Assembly: GCF_016464365.1 (NCBI RefSeq)
Contig: NZ_JADCUC010000002.1
Span: 483,557-547,556 of the forward strand
Length of the DNA: 64,000 nt
Direction of reading: 5' to 3'
Source: Sandaracinobacteroides hominis
GTDB lineage: Bacteria > Pseudomonadota > Alphaproteobacteria > Sphingomonadales > Sphingomonadaceae
Both the position numbers and the translations under genes were made by a program. The stretch's first letter is position 1. Each line of letters begins with the position of its first letter. Shown here piece by piece: positions 1 to 9,322 of this stretch. Below the pieces are notes generated by a model. The model saw nothing but the letters and a program-made list of their open reading frames with translations, was not told the origin of the DNA and did not search any database.

Positions 1-1
1 G

Positions 2-1105
2 CGCGAGCAGACGCTGAACCAGCTGCTGGTGGAAATGGACGGCTTTGACGCCAACGAGGGCATCATCATCGTCGCCGCCACCAACCGGCCGGACGTGCTG
101 GACCCGGCGCTGCTGCGTCCGGGCCGTTTCGACCGGCAGATCACTGTCGGCCGTCCCGACGTGGAAGGCCGCATCCGCATCCTGCAGGTGCATATGCGGA
201 AGGTTCCGCTGGCGCCCGACGTGGAGGCCCGCACCATTGCGCGCGGAACGCCCGGATTCTCCGGCGCCGATCTGGCGAACCTGGTGAACGAGGCGGCGCT
301 GCTGGCTGCCCGCCGCGGCAAGCGGCTGGTGGCGATGCAGGAGTTCGAGGACGCCAAGGACAAGGTGATGATGGGCGTCGAGCGGAAATCCATGGTGATG
401 ACCGAGGACGAGAAGAAGCTTACCGCCTATCACGAGGCGGGCCATGCGGTGGTTTCGCTGCACGAGCAGGCCTCTGACCCGATTCACAAGGCGACGATCA
501 TCCCGCGCGGCCGCGCGCTGGGCATGGTGATGCGCCTGCCGGAGCGGGACAGCTATTCCTTCCACCGCGACAAGATGTATGCGAACCTTTCGGTCGCCAT
601 GGGAGGCCGCGTGGCCGAGGAGCTGATCTTCGGACACGACAAGGTGACGTCGGGTGCCAGCTCGGACATTCAGATGGCGACCAACCTTGCCAAGGCGATG
701 GTGACGCAGTGGGGCATGTCGGATCTGCTGGGGCCGCTGCAATATACCGAGAATCAGGAAGAAGTTTTCCTGGGCCATTCGGTGAGCCGGCAGCAGAATG
801 TGAGCGAGAAGACCGCCGAACTGATCGACGCGGAAGTGAAGCGGCTGGTCGTGGGCGGCTATGACCGCGCCAAGCAATTGCTGACCGACCATGCCGACGA
901 GCTGGAAGCCGTGGCGCAGGCGCTGCTGGAGTATGAGACGCTGACCGGCGACGAGATCAAGGCGGCTATCGAAGGCCGGGCGATTGTCCGTCCGGACGCG
1001 GCGGACAAGCTGCCGCCGCTGGGCGCGGGCGGTGTTTCCGGACTGCCCAAAGCCGGCAAGCGCCGCAGCTCCGGTGGGTTGGGCGACGCGGCACCGCAGG
1101 CCTGA
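2..1105 (+). CDS. ftsH: ATP-dependent zinc metalloprotease FtsH, C-terminal part (5' end outside window)
   Basis: Membrane-anchored AAA+ protease that degrades misfolded membrane proteins and some regulators. The reading frame is open from base 2 with no start, so the N-terminal membrane segments, Walker A and Walker B lie upstream of the window. Visible in order are the end of the AAA module ([10 protein letters not shown], then the second region of homology [20 protein letters not shown]), the small helical subdomain, and the M41 peptidase domain with the zinc motif HEAGH at 431-445 and the third-ligand region around SGASSDIQ. The C-terminal tail ends near AGKRRSSGG. The sequence is strongly conserved and intact to its TGA. 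A TPM-domain gene follows after 8 bp. Confidence 0.97.
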   Translation, partial: REQTLNQLLVEMDGFDANEGIIIVAATNRPDVLDPALLRPGRFDRQITVGRPDVEGRIRILQVHMRKVPLAPDVEARTIARGTPGFSGADLANLVNEAALLAARRGKRLVAMQEFEDAKDKVMMGVERKSMVMTEDEKKLTAYHEAGHAVVSLHEQASDPIHKATIIPRGRALGMVMRLPERDSYSFHRDKMYANLSVAMGGRVAEELIFGHDKVTSGASSDIQMATNLAKAMVTQWGMSDLLGPLQYTENQEEVFLGHSVSRQQNVSEKTAELIDAEVKRLVVGGYDRAKQLLTDHADELEAVAQALLEYETLTGDEIKAAIEGRAIVRPDAADKLPPLGAGGVSGLPKAGKRRSSGGLGDAAPQA

Positions 1106-1113
1106 CGCAGCAA

Positions 1114-1689
1114 ATGAAGTGTGGCGGGGCGGGAACGGCGTTTCTCGCCCTGCTTGCGTTTTCGGCCAGTGCCTGCAGCCCCGCCGAGCCGGAGAAGGCG
1201 CAGACGCTGCTGCAGAAGCCGGCGCCGAAGCTGGCGCTGGCCGGCCGGGTGACCGACGCAGCCGGAATCCTGGATGCAGATCTGGAGGCGCGCCTGACTG
1301 CCCGGCTTGCGGCGTTGGAGCGCCGCAACAGGATCCAGTTCGTTGTGGTGACGGTTCCCGATCTGGGGGGCGCCGATATCGCCGACTTCACGCGCGATCT
1401 TGGAAATGCCTGGGGTATCGGCCGCAAGGGGTTCGACGATGGCGTGATACTGCTGGTTGCACCCCATGACAGGCGGGTGCGTATCGCCACCGGCCATGGG
1501 CTGGAGACAAGCCTTACCGACGCCGACGCGCGCGACATCATCGAGACGAAGATGCTCCCGACATATCGCCGGGGTGAATTGGCTGAGGGGACGGAGGCCG
1601 GCGCATCGGCCCTGATCGACCGGCTGCAGCAGCTTCCCGAGCGAACGCTTGCTTCCGTTCAGGCCGGCGGCCGCAGCGCAATTCACTAG
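1114..1689 (+). CDS. TPM-domain (YgcG-like) lipoprotein
   Basis: 191-residue exported protein. The N-terminus is a lipoprotein-type signal peptide ending in SASAC. The rest fits a TPM domain: VTDAAGILDADLEARLTARLAALE, then IQFVVVTVPDLGG, a DDGVILLVAPHDRRVRIATG core, and a helix ending the fold. TPM proteins are linked to membrane protein or photosystem repair in other groups, but the role in heterotrophic bacteria is poorly known. The ATG is 8 bp after the ftsH stop with no strong Shine-Dalgarno, suggesting co-transcription and coupling with ftsH. This proximity fits a membrane quality-control role, which is inference. The usual C-terminal transmembrane or Gly-rich tail of YgcG is absent. Confidence 0.8.
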   Translation: MKCGGAGTAFLALLAFSASACSPAEPEKAQTLLQKPAPKLALAGRVTDAAGILDADLEARLTARLAALERRNRIQFVVVTVPDLGGADIADFTRDLGNAWGIGRKGFDDGVILLVAPHDRRVRIATGHGLETSLTDADARDIIETKMLPTYRRGELAEGTEAGASALIDRLQQLPERTLASVQAGGRSAIH

Positions 1690-1740
1690 CTGCAGGACGT
1701 ACCCGCACGCCCTATTCTGAAGCCTCAAGGGGAGGAACGC

Positions 1741-2676
1741 ATGGAACTGGATCCGATCATTCTGGCCAGCCTGGAACTGGCCAAGGGACAGCCGCCGATT
1801 TCGTCGTTGACGGTGGAGCAGGTGCGCGAGGGAATGGCGCAGCGGGTGGAGATGGTGCGGGCCTTTGCACCGGCCGACATCGACATCGTCGATGTGGTCA
1901 TTCCCGGGCCCGGCGGCGCACTGCCGATCCGGCTTTATCGTCCGCCGGGAACGCTGGTAACGGCCGGCCTGCCGGTGATCGTCTTCCTGCACGGCGGCGG
2001 CTGGGCGCTGGGTTCGATCGAGACGCACGATAATGTCTGCCGCTTTCTGGCGCAGGAAGGGCCGCTGCTGGTGGCGAGCGTCGACTACCGGCTGGCGCCG
2101 GAATCAAAATCCCCGGCACAGCAGCAGGATGCGATGGCGGCGCTGAAGTGGGCGGCGGCGGAGATTTCGCAGCATGGCGGCGATCCGCACCGGCTGATCG
2201 TCGGCGGTGACAGCGCCGGCGGCAATCTGGCGGCGCTGGCGGCGCTGGAAGCGCGCAAGACCGGCCCGAAGCTGGCCGGGCAATTGCTGGTCTATCCCGT
2301 CACCGATTTTCCCGCCGACGGCCATGCAAGCTATGCCGAGAATGCGGAATATGGGCTCAACCGGGAAGCGATGGAATGGTTCTGGGGGCATTGGCTGCAG
2401 GAGGGGGCGGCGCCGGACGAAACCACGGCGCCGCTGCGCCACCCCGATCTGTCGGGCCTGCCGCCGGCCCTGGTCATCACCGCCAGCCACGATGTGCTGC
2501 GCGACGAGGGCAAGGCCTATTCGGCGCGGCTGGCGGAGGCGGGCGCGCTGGCAGCGCACGACCATGTGGAGGGCGTGAACCACGGCTTCTTCTCGATGGG
2601 CGGGATGATCGACACGGCCACCCGGACGCTGCAGCGTGCAGCGCGCTGGGCGGCGTCTTTGCCCGCCGTCGGGTGA
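1741..2676 (+). CDS. alpha/beta hydrolase of the hormone-sensitive lipase family
   Basis: 311-residue cytosolic esterase or lipase-like enzyme. The oxyanion-hole motif HGGGW and the nucleophile elbow GDSAGG are both present in the expected order and spacing for the HSL (family IV) esterases; a late Asp in SHDVLRDEG and His in GVNHGFF complete the triad. No signal peptide is evident. A GGGGAGG-type ribosome binding site sits 5 bp before the ATG. It lies 51 bp after the TPM gene and before a 156-bp gap, so it may end the ftsH transcript. Natural substrate unknown; short-chain esters are typical for the family. Confidence 0.9.
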   Translation: MELDPIILASLELAKGQPPISSLTVEQVREGMAQRVEMVRAFAPADIDIVDVVIPGPGGALPIRLYRPPGTLVTAGLPVIVFLHGGGWALGSIETHDNVCRFLAQEGPLLVASVDYRLAPESKSPAQQQDAMAALKWAAAEISQHGGDPHRLIVGGDSAGGNLAALAALEARKTGPKLAGQLLVYPVTDFPADGHASYAENAEYGLNREAMEWFWGHWLQEGAAPDETTAPLRHPDLSGLPPALVITASHDVLRDEGKAYSARLAEAGALAAHDHVEGVNHGFFSMGGMIDTATRTLQRAARWAASLPAVG

Positions 2677-2832
2677 GGTGCTGACCAGGCTTTGCTGATC
2701 CTCGGTTCCGGCGGCTTTCCCGAAACATCGGGAAATCATCAGGAATGCATCATTCCGTTTCCTGCCCGATGCCCGCAGTATCGGAGCAGATGAACGGTCT
2801 TCCCCATCGGGGGATGCAGCAGAGGAGGCGAC

Positions 2833-3858
2833 ATGCCTGTTCCCGCAAGGATCATTCCAACGGCACCTGCGCGACAGGAAAATTCGTTGCTGGCAGCCGC
2901 CAACCTTGTGCTGGGCCTGCTGATCGCGGGCTGTGGCTCCGATGGGAGGGCGCCTGCTGCCCCGACGCAGGTTGCGACGCCGCCGACGCCTGCGCCGCCC
3001 GTGCCGCCGCCGGTGGTGACGCCGCCCGATCCCGCGCCTGTTCCCACCGGGCCGCTGATCGCCGAGGTTGCACCCGGCGGCCGGCTGGAGGGAGCGCATG
3101 TCTGCGCGGGTACGCGCGACACATTTGCCGAAGGCCGGCTGGTGGGGATCGAGATGCTGGGCCCGGCGATCCTCGCCGAACTTGCCAGCCCGGCCTTTGC
3201 CATCGACTATGTGAACGACAACAGCTTCGGCACGGACTTCAACGGCTTTGGCGGATCCAGCTATGCACCCGGCGATCGCCGCACGGCGCCCTCGCGCGCC
3301 TATGCCGGCTCCTATTTCGCGGTGTATGGGGTGGGTGCCGATCAGACGGACGAGTTCGAGCTGTATCGCAACTCCGAGCGCCGGCTTCGCTTCGCGACCT
3401 TTGGCCGTACCAGCAATCCCGGCACGCTGTGCTTCTTCAGCGCCGGCGCGGTTTCCGATACGTCGATTCTGGCGGACGGCAGCTATGCGTTTGCAGGGAT
3501 GGCGGACGGGCTGCTGGTGGCATCCGGGGTCAACAGGCGGCTGTTCGGAAGCACTGCAAAGGCGGTTCTGGATGCGAACGGAAAGACGCTGCTGGTGACG
3601 ATCGATCTCGTCGCGCGGGATCAGGCCTTTGGCGAATTCCTGGACCGGCCGGCGACCTCGGTGGGGCAGGTCAGCGCGCGCTTCCCCTATAGCCGGTCAG
3701 CGCTGGGAACGGTCCCGCTGAGCGGGCCGGACGGCGCCACGGGCAGCATCCGGGGCGGCTTTTACAAGGGTAGTCTCGGGGCGGGTTTCGTGTTTGCGCT
3801 GGAGTATCCGAACGGCGACCGGATATTCGGTGCCGCCGGGCTCGACCTGGAATATTGA
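2833..3858 (+). CDS. predicted outer-membrane or surface lipoprotein, possibly transferrin-binding-like C-terminal barrel
   Basis: 341 residues. An AGGAGG ribosome binding site precedes the ATG. The N-terminal segment is hydrophobic and ends in a lipobox (LLIAGC), followed by a Pro/Thr-rich linker (PTPAPPVPPP) typical of surface-exposed lipoproteins. The C-terminus (GGFYKGSLGAGFVFAL) resembles the closing strand of the small beta-barrel of TbpB-like or Slam-dependent lipoproteins; this is a weak visual resemblance only. There is no obvious enzyme motif. It stands alone: the MFS gene downstream has its own ribosome binding site after a 90-bp gap. I do not recognise a specific family with certainty. 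Confidence 0.65.
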   Translation: MPVPARIIPTAPARQENSLLAAANLVLGLLIAGCGSDGRAPAAPTQVATPPTPAPPVPPPVVTPPDPAPVPTGPLIAEVAPGGRLEGAHVCAGTRDTFAEGRLVGIEMLGPAILAELASPAFAIDYVNDNSFGTDFNGFGGSSYAPGDRRTAPSRAYAGSYFAVYGVGADQTDEFELYRNSERRLRFATFGRTSNPGTLCFFSAGAVSDTSILADGSYAFAGMADGLLVASGVNRRLFGSTAKAVLDANGKTLLVTIDLVARDQAFGEFLDRPATSVGQVSARFPYSRSALGTVPLSGPDGATGSIRGGFYKGSLGAGFVFALEYPNGDRIFGAAGLDLEY

Positions 3859-3948
3859 CCGCCCATTCCTGATGGGTGGCGCTGGCCGCCGCTTCCATGC
3901 ACATTGCCCATGTTGCGCGCGTGTAACGCGGCATCTGGGGAGGTGCGG

Positions 3949-5274
3949 ATGAACGAGGCGATGAAGCCTGTCGAGGCAGCCGTGAAGCCCGGCTATCGCC
4001 GCTATGCGCTGTGGGTGCTGCTCGCCATCTATATCCTGAACTTCCTCGACCGGCAGATCGTCACCATTCTGGCCGAGCCGATCAAGCAGGAGCTGGGCTT
4101 GCAGGACTGGCAGATCGGCATGATGTCCGGGCTTGCCTTTGCGCTGTTCTACACGATCATGGGCCTGCCCATCGCCCGCTATGCCGAGCGGGGTCATCGC
4201 CCCTACATCATATCGGGCGCGGTTGCCGCCTGGAGCTTTTTCACGATCCTCTGCGGCTTTGCCCAGAACTTCGTGCAGCTGGTGCTGGCCCGGGTCGGTG
4301 TGGGCATCGGCGAGGCGGGTTGCACGCCGCCGGCGCATTCGCTGATCACCGACTATACCCCGCGCGAGAAGAGGGCGTCGGCCATGGCTTTCTATTCGCT
4401 GGGAACGCCCATCGGCTCGCTGCTGGGCATGGCCATGGGTGGCCTGATCGCCGATGAATGGGGCTGGCGCGCGGCCTTTCTGGTGGCGGGCGCGCCCGGT
4501 GTGTTGATGGCGATTATCGCGGCCACCACGCTGGTCGAGCCGCGCCGGGCCGGCGGGCGCGCGTTGCCGGCCAGGCACGAAGGCCCGAGCTTCAGGGAAG
4601 CGATGGTGGAAATCCGCTCCAAGCGCACCTTCTGGCTGATTACCTTCGGCGTCTCGATCAAGGCCTTCATCGGTTATGGCGCGGCAGTGTTCGCGGCGCC
4701 CTTCTTCTTTCGCAACCATGGGGCGGAGCTGACCGATATCGCCGCCGGTTTCGGGCTGGGCCTTGCCGGATTTCTGGGCCTTGCGCTGGGCGTGACCGTG
4801 GGCCTGACCGGCGCGTTCGGCACCTGGCTGGGCGGGCAGCTGGCCGATCATTACGGCAAGCGTGACCTCAGATACTATATGGGCATTCCGGCCGTTTCCA
4901 CGGTGATGGCGATCCCTTTTTACCTGACCGCGCTGGCGGTCGATTCCGCTCTTCTCGCGATTGTCCTGATGGCTGTTCCGCCGCTTCTCAACGCGCTCTG
5001 GTATGGCCCTGCCTATGCCGCCGTGCAGGGGCTGGTGGAGCCGCATACGCGCGCCACGGCGGTCGCCATCATGCTGTTCGCCGTCAACCTCATTGGCCTT
5101 GGTCTTGGCCCGCTGATTGTGGGTGCTGTCAGCGACCTGTTCGCCGGGCCGCTGGGCATGGGCGCGGCGCAGGGCGTGCGCTGGTCGCTTGCCCTGTTCA
5201 GCCTGTTCGGTATCGTCGCCTCGATCCTGTTCTGGATGGCGCGGAGCTCGATCCGGGAGGAGATGGTGAGCTGA
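3949..5274 (+). CDS. MFS transporter, Spinster-like
   Basis: About 441 residues with a dozen hydrophobic segments. The first helix carries the YILNFLDRQIVTILAEPIK motif typical of Spinster-type major facilitator proteins common in sphingomonads. The loop 2-3 motif appears as GLPIARYAERGHR. I chose ATG 3949 because of the GGGGAGG ribosome binding site 5 bp upstream; an upstream TTG at 3904 lacks one. Its stop overlaps the start of the next gene (TGATG), so it is translationally coupled with the alcohol dehydrogenase. Substrate unknown; partnership with the dehydrogenase suggests an organic acid or lipid-like compound, by inference. Confidence 0.9.
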   Translation: MNEAMKPVEAAVKPGYRRYALWVLLAIYILNFLDRQIVTILAEPIKQELGLQDWQIGMMSGLAFALFYTIMGLPIARYAERGHRPYIISGAVAAWSFFTILCGFAQNFVQLVLARVGVGIGEAGCTPPAHSLITDYTPREKRASAMAFYSLGTPIGSLLGMAMGGLIADEWGWRAAFLVAGAPGVLMAIIAATTLVEPRRAGGRALPARHEGPSFREAMVEIRSKRTFWLITFGVSIKAFIGYGAAVFAAPFFFRNHGAELTDIAAGFGLGLAGFLGLALGVTVGLTGAFGTWLGGQLADHYGKRDLRYYMGIPAVSTVMAIPFYLTALAVDSALLAIVLMAVPPLLNALWYGPAYAAVQGLVEPHTRATAVAIMLFAVNLIGLGLGPLIVGAVSDLFAGPLGMGAAQGVRWSLALFSLFGIVASILFWMARSSIREEMVS

Positions 5275-6449
5275 TGGTTGCCCCGAGTATCTCGACGATT
5301 GCCCTGCCGCGGATTCTGCGCATTGGCGGCGGTGCCTCGCGTCAGCTGCCGGAGCTGCTGGCCACGCTTGGCCTGTCGCGGCCGTTCCTAGTTTCGGATG
5401 CCTTTCTGGAGCAGAGCGGGATGCTGGAGCCGATCCTGTCCGGTCTGGCGGCGGCGGGAATTGCGGCGCGTGTGTTTACCGGCACGGTGCCCGATCCGAC
5501 GAGCGCCTCCATCGACGCCGGGCTGGAGGCGTTGCGCGGGGGCGAGCATGATTGCGTGGTCGGCTTCGGCGGCGGCTCGCCGCTGGACAGCGCCAAGGCC
5601 ATCGCCATGCTGGCGGTGCACGGCGGGGGGATGGCGGACTATAAGGTGCCGCATGTGCAGGATGCGCCGGGGCTGCCGATCATCGCCATTCCGACGACGG
5701 CGGGCACCGGCTCGGAAGCGACGCGGGTGTGCGTGATTACCGACAGCGAGACCGACGAGAAGATGCTGTGCGGCGGGCTTGCCTATCTGCCGGTGGCGGC
5801 GCTGGTCGACCATGAGCTGACGCACGAAAAGCCCTGGCGGCTGACGGCGGACACCGGAATCGACAGCCTGACGCATGCGATCGAGGCCTATGTGTCGCGG
5901 CGGGCGAATCCGTTTTCGGATGGGTTTGCACTGAGCTCGATGCGGTTGATCGCGCCCAATCTTCGCCGGGTATGCGCCGAGCCGACCGATGCCGTCGCGC
6001 GGGAGGCGATGATGCTGGGGGCGCTGCAGGGGGGGATTGCCTTTTCCAACAGCAGCGTCGCGCTGGTGCATGGGATGAGCCGGCCCATCGGCGCGCATTT
6101 CCATGTGCCGCACGGGCTTTCCAATGCGATGCTGCTGCCGACGGTGACCGCCTGGTCGGCGCCGGCGGCCGTGCATCGCTATGCCGATTGTGCCCGGGCG
6201 ATGGGGATCGCGGCAGAAGGGGAGGGCGATCAATCCGCCGTCGCCCGGCTGGTGGCGGAGCTGGAGGCGTTGAACCGCGACCTGAAGGTGCCGGGGCCGG
6301 CGGACTATGGGATTTCCGCGCAGCGCTGGCGCGATCTGGTGCCGGTGATGTGCGAGCAGGCGATTTCCTCGGGATCGCCGGCGAACAATCCGCGGGTGCC
6401 GGATGCCGGGGAACTGGCCGGCCTTTACGACCGGGTGTTCGCCGCCTGA
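5274..6449 (+). CDS. iron-containing (type III) alcohol dehydrogenase
   Basis: 391 residues, the usual length for the family. Shows the NAD-binding GGGSPLDSAK motif, the PTTAGTGSEAT segment, and the metal-ligand region with His residues in DSLTHAIEAYVS and the later NSSVALVHGMSRPIGAHFHVPHG signature of the family. It oxidises or reduces a primary alcohol or hydroxy acid with NAD(P); maleylacetate reductases share this fold, so the substrate cannot be named. Coupled to the upstream MFS gene by a one-base overlap, which implies a shared substrate. The next gene starts 77 bp later with its own ribosome binding site. Confidence 0.92.
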   Translation: MVAPSISTIALPRILRIGGGASRQLPELLATLGLSRPFLVSDAFLEQSGMLEPILSGLAAAGIAARVFTGTVPDPTSASIDAGLEALRGGEHDCVVGFGGGSPLDSAKAIAMLAVHGGGMADYKVPHVQDAPGLPIIAIPTTAGTGSEATRVCVITDSETDEKMLCGGLAYLPVAALVDHELTHEKPWRLTADTGIDSLTHAIEAYVSRRANPFSDGFALSSMRLIAPNLRRVCAEPTDAVAREAMMLGALQGGIAFSNSSVALVHGMSRPIGAHFHVPHGLSNAMLLPTVTAWSAPAAVHRYADCARAMGIAAEGEGDQSAVARLVAELEALNRDLKVPGPADYGISAQRWRDLVPVMCEQAISSGSPANNPRVPDAGELAGLYDRVFAA

Positions 6450-6526
6450 TTGTTCCTTTGCCGGGTTCCTGTTAACCTTTTCGCCAAAGCCGGGCCGCAT
6501 TCGAACCTTGGGAGAGGGGCAGTCAG

Positions 6527-9247
6527 ATGGCGCGCTATTTCTATCGTCGTGGCGAAAAGGTTCCGGTGACGGAGGTCTCTGGCGTTGTGGCCGTGAAGGT
6601 TCGGCCGGGGGCCGAATCGATGGCACTGGGGCCGGCGATGGAGGCGACCGCCGCGGCCGGATTTTCCGCCGACCTGCCGGACGCCGAAAAGGCGGCGCTG
6701 GCGGCAGCCGGCTGGGCCTTTGTGCGACCGGAAGGCGGTGCGGAGGCGATGGCCGCGCCCGCCGTCGATATGGCGGTGGAGGAATCGGGCAAGGTCTTTC
6801 AGGAATCCGGCGGCCATGTGCTGATCGCCGGTGGCACGCTGATCGTGCAGCTGCTGCCCACGCTGACCGAGGCGGCGGCGCTGCGGCGGCTGACCCGGCG
6901 CGGGCTGAAGATCGTGCGCAAGCTGGGCTTTGCGCCGAACCAGTTCCAGGTGGAAGTGTTAGCCGGGGAGGACCCGCTGAAGGTTGCCAACGAGCTGCAG
7001 GAGAGTGGCGTGGCGGTGGCCGCAGAGCCCGAATTCACCGAGTTCATCGGCCATCGCCTGACGCCGACCGACCCGACCTATGCCCGGCAGTGGCATTTGA
7101 ACAATGTCGGCGGCGCCGGCAGCGTGGCGGGGGCGGACATCAGGGCCGAGCGGGCGTGGGATTTCACCCGCGGGCGCGGCGTTCGCGTCGCCGTCATCGA
7201 TAATGGCTTCGATGTCGCGCATCAGGATCTGGCGCCGGCCATCGTTGCCGAATCCGGCTTCTTTGACGGCAGCGGCAATTTCCGTCAGACGCTGACCGGT
7301 TTTCCCGGCAACGACCATGGCACCTTCTGTGCGGGGATGGTTGCTGCCCGCCACAACAATGGCCGCGACGGCTGCGGATCGGCGCCCGAATGCGAGCTGA
7401 TGCTGATCGCCTCGCGCGGGGATCAGGTGGGGACGCAGGCGACGCTGGCGCGGGCGGTCGCCTATGCCACCGATCCGCGGCAGGAGGTGGCGACGGCGCG
7501 GGCGGATTCCGGGGCCGACGTGATCGTTTCCAGCCTGGGGCCGAACGGGGCGGACTGGGCGCTGACGACGGTGCTGGAGAATGCGCTGATCTTTGCCAGC
7601 CAGCGCGGCCGGCGGAACCGGGGAACGCCTGTCTTCTGGGCGTCGAGCAACGGCAATAATGTCGATATCGCGCGGGATCAGGTGGTGAGCCATCGCACGG
7701 TGATCGCGGTGGGGCGGTCGCGGCGGACCGATCTGGAGGACAATAGCGCGCGTGGGGCGCAGCTGGATTTTCTGGCGCCGGGCGTGCAGGTGGTGTCGAC
7801 CGCGCAGGGCGGCGGCACGCGAACGGATACCGGCACCAGCTTTGCCGCCCCGCTGTCGGCGGGGGTGGGGGCGCTGGTGCTGGCGGTGAACCCCGACCTG
7901 ACGGCGGGCGAGGTCTGCCAGATCCTGCGCGATACCTGCGACAAGATCGGCGGCGTTACCTATAACGGCATCGGCCATCATGTGGACTATGGCCATGGGC
8001 GGGTGAATGCCTTTCGCGCCGTGATGCGGGCGATGCAGAGCATCGCCACCGATGGCGTGGAGAACAGCGATCAGGACGCGGATCGCCGGGCGGAAATTCC
8101 GGTTTCAAGCCCGTGGGGGCTGGGGACGCTGAAGTTCGGCGGCGGGGCGCTGACCAGCCTGGCGATGGCGCCCAACGGCAGCCGCTTCAACGGCTGGCTG
8201 CTGAATACGGCAGACAACCGCTTTGGGCCGATGGGGGATTTCGACGGCGACGGGCGATCCGAGATCTTCGTGCGCAGCCCCTGGGGCGTGGGCGTGCTGC
8301 AGCGGTTTCGCGCCGGCTATCGCGGGCTGATGCTGGCGCCCAACGGCACGCGCTTTGGTGGCTGGCTGCTGAACACGGCGGACAACAGCTTTGGGCCGGT
8401 GGGGGATTTCGACGGGGATCGCCGGCCGGAGATGCTGATCCGCAGCCCATGGGGGATCGGCATCCTGAAGCTGGTTCCATCCGGCGCCGGCTTTACCTTT
8501 CAGCCGTTGATGATGGCGCCCAATGGCACCCGTTTCGGCGGCTGGTTGCTGAACACGGCGGATAATGTGTTTGGCCCGGTGGGCGATTTCGATGGCGATG
8601 GGCGGGACGAGATGCTGATTACCTCGCCCTGGGGCATCGGCATGTTGAAGCTGGTGGGGGGGACGCTGAACGCGGTGATGATGGCGCCCAACGGTACCCG
8701 CTTTGGCGGCTGGCTGCTGAACACGGCGGACAACTGGCTGGGGCCGGCGGGCGACATCGATGGCGACGGACGCGACGAGTTCGTGATCGAAAGTCCGTGG
8801 GGGCTTGGCATACAGAAACTGTCGGGCGGCACGCTGACGCCGTTGATGATGGCGCCCAACGGCACGCGCTTTGGCGGCTGGTTGTTGAACAGCTTTGACA
8901 ACCGTATCCATGCGGCGGCCGATCTGGATGGCGATGGGCGGGCGGAGCTGTTCCTTTCCTCGCCCTGGGGCGTGGGGGTGCTGGAATGGAACGGCACCGG
9001 GCTTGCCTGCCCGATGCTGGCGCCCAATGGCACGCGCTTTGGGGGCTGGCTGCTGAATACGGCCGACAACCAGTTCCGCAACTTTCAGGACATCACCGGC
9101 GGCGGGCGGGCGAATATCTTCGTGGAGAGCCCGTGGGGCGTGGGGGTGTGGAATTTCACGGGCACGACCTTCACGGTGCCGATGATGGCGCCCAATGGCA
9201 CGCGGTTCGGGGGGTGGCTGCTGAACACGGCCGATAATCAATTCTGA
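6527..9247 (+). CDS. subtilisin-like (S8) serine protease with seven C-terminal FG-GAP-like repeats
   Basis: 906 residues. Residues 1 to about 190 form a pro-region without a recognisable signal peptide. The S8 domain carries the triad: Asp in VAVIDNGFD, His in NDHGTFCAG, Ser in GTSFAAPLSAG. From residue about 528 to the end run seven units of 56 residues (one of 60), each with SPWGxGxL, then MAPNGTRFGGWLLNTADN, then a calcium-loop-like DFDGDGRxE. The last unit stops just after its WLLNTADNQF. The FG-GAP-like loops suggest a calcium-stabilised propeller or rod. The ribosome binding site is GGGAGAGG. It probably acts outside the cytoplasm, but no secretion signal is visible, so the export route is open. 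Confidence 0.9.
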   Translation: MARYFYRRGEKVPVTEVSGVVAVKVRPGAESMALGPAMEATAAAGFSADLPDAEKAALAAAGWAFVRPEGGAEAMAAPAVDMAVEESGKVFQESGGHVLIAGGTLIVQLLPTLTEAAALRRLTRRGLKIVRKLGFAPNQFQVEVLAGEDPLKVANELQESGVAVAAEPEFTEFIGHRLTPTDPTYARQWHLNNVGGAGSVAGADIRAERAWDFTRGRGVRVAVIDNGFDVAHQDLAPAIVAESGFFDGSGNFRQTLTGFPGNDHGTFCAGMVAARHNNGRDGCGSAPECELMLIASRGDQVGTQATLARAVAYATDPRQEVATARADSGADVIVSSLGPNGADWALTTVLENALIFASQRGRRNRGTPVFWASSNGNNVDIARDQVVSHRTVIAVGRSRRTDLEDNSARGAQLDFLAPGVQVVSTAQGGGTRTDTGTSFAAPLSAGVGALVLAVNPDLTAGEVCQILRDTCDKIGGVTYNGIGHHVDYGHGRVNAFRAVMRAMQSIATDGVENSDQDADRRAEIPVSSPWGLGTLKFGGGALTSLAMAPNGSRFNGWLLNTADNRFGPMGDFDGDGRSEIFVRSPWGVGVLQRFRAGYRGLMLAPNGTRFGGWLLNTADNSFGPVGDFDGDRRPEMLIRSPWGIGILKLVPSGAGFTFQPLMMAPNGTRFGGWLLNTADNVFGPVGDFDGDGRDEMLITSPWGIGMLKLVGGTLNAVMMAPNGTRFGGWLLNTADNWLGPAGDIDGDGRDEFVIESPWGLGIQKLSGGTLTPLMMAPNGTRFGGWLLNSFDNRIHAAADLDGDGRAELFLSSPWGVGVLEWNGTGLACPMLAPNGTRFGGWLLNTADNQFRNFQDITGGGRANIFVESPWGVGVWNFTGTTFTVPMMAPNGTRFGGWLLNTADNQF
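8108..9244 (+). repeat. in-frame tandem repeat, period 168 bp (one unit 180 bp)
   Basis: The SPWG codons of successive units begin at 8108, 8276, 8444, 8624, 8792, 8960 and 9128. The block encoding APNGTRFGGWLLNTADN is nearly identical at the DNA level between units, which points to recent duplication or gene conversion inside the protease gene. The final unit is cut short by the stop codon at 9245. Confidence 0.95.
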
Positions 9248-9282
9248 AGGCGGGGCAGTTCTGAAGGTGGGGCAGTTCTGAG
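9242..9282. repeat. 17-bp tandem repeat at the protease stop codon
   Basis: Two copies of TTCTGAAGGYGGGGCAG plus a partial third (TTCTGAG). The first copy contains the protease stop codon. It fills the short gap before the thiolase-like gene. Confidence 0.8.
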
Positions 9283-9322
9283 TTTCGACAGGCTGCGAAG
9301 CGGGGCCGGGCGCGTTACCCCG

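Noticed and set aside
8108..9244. Regular repeats that might suggest a CRISPR-like array
   Set aside because: The period is 168 bp, the units are in frame, and they encode conserved protein repeats; there are no short repeats with unique spacers and no cas genes.
9280..9310. Sequence GTTTCGACAGGCTGCGAAGC as another copy of the dispersed repeat at 38719
   Set aside because: Only the first part resembles the repeat and the palindromic half is missing; similarity is too weak.
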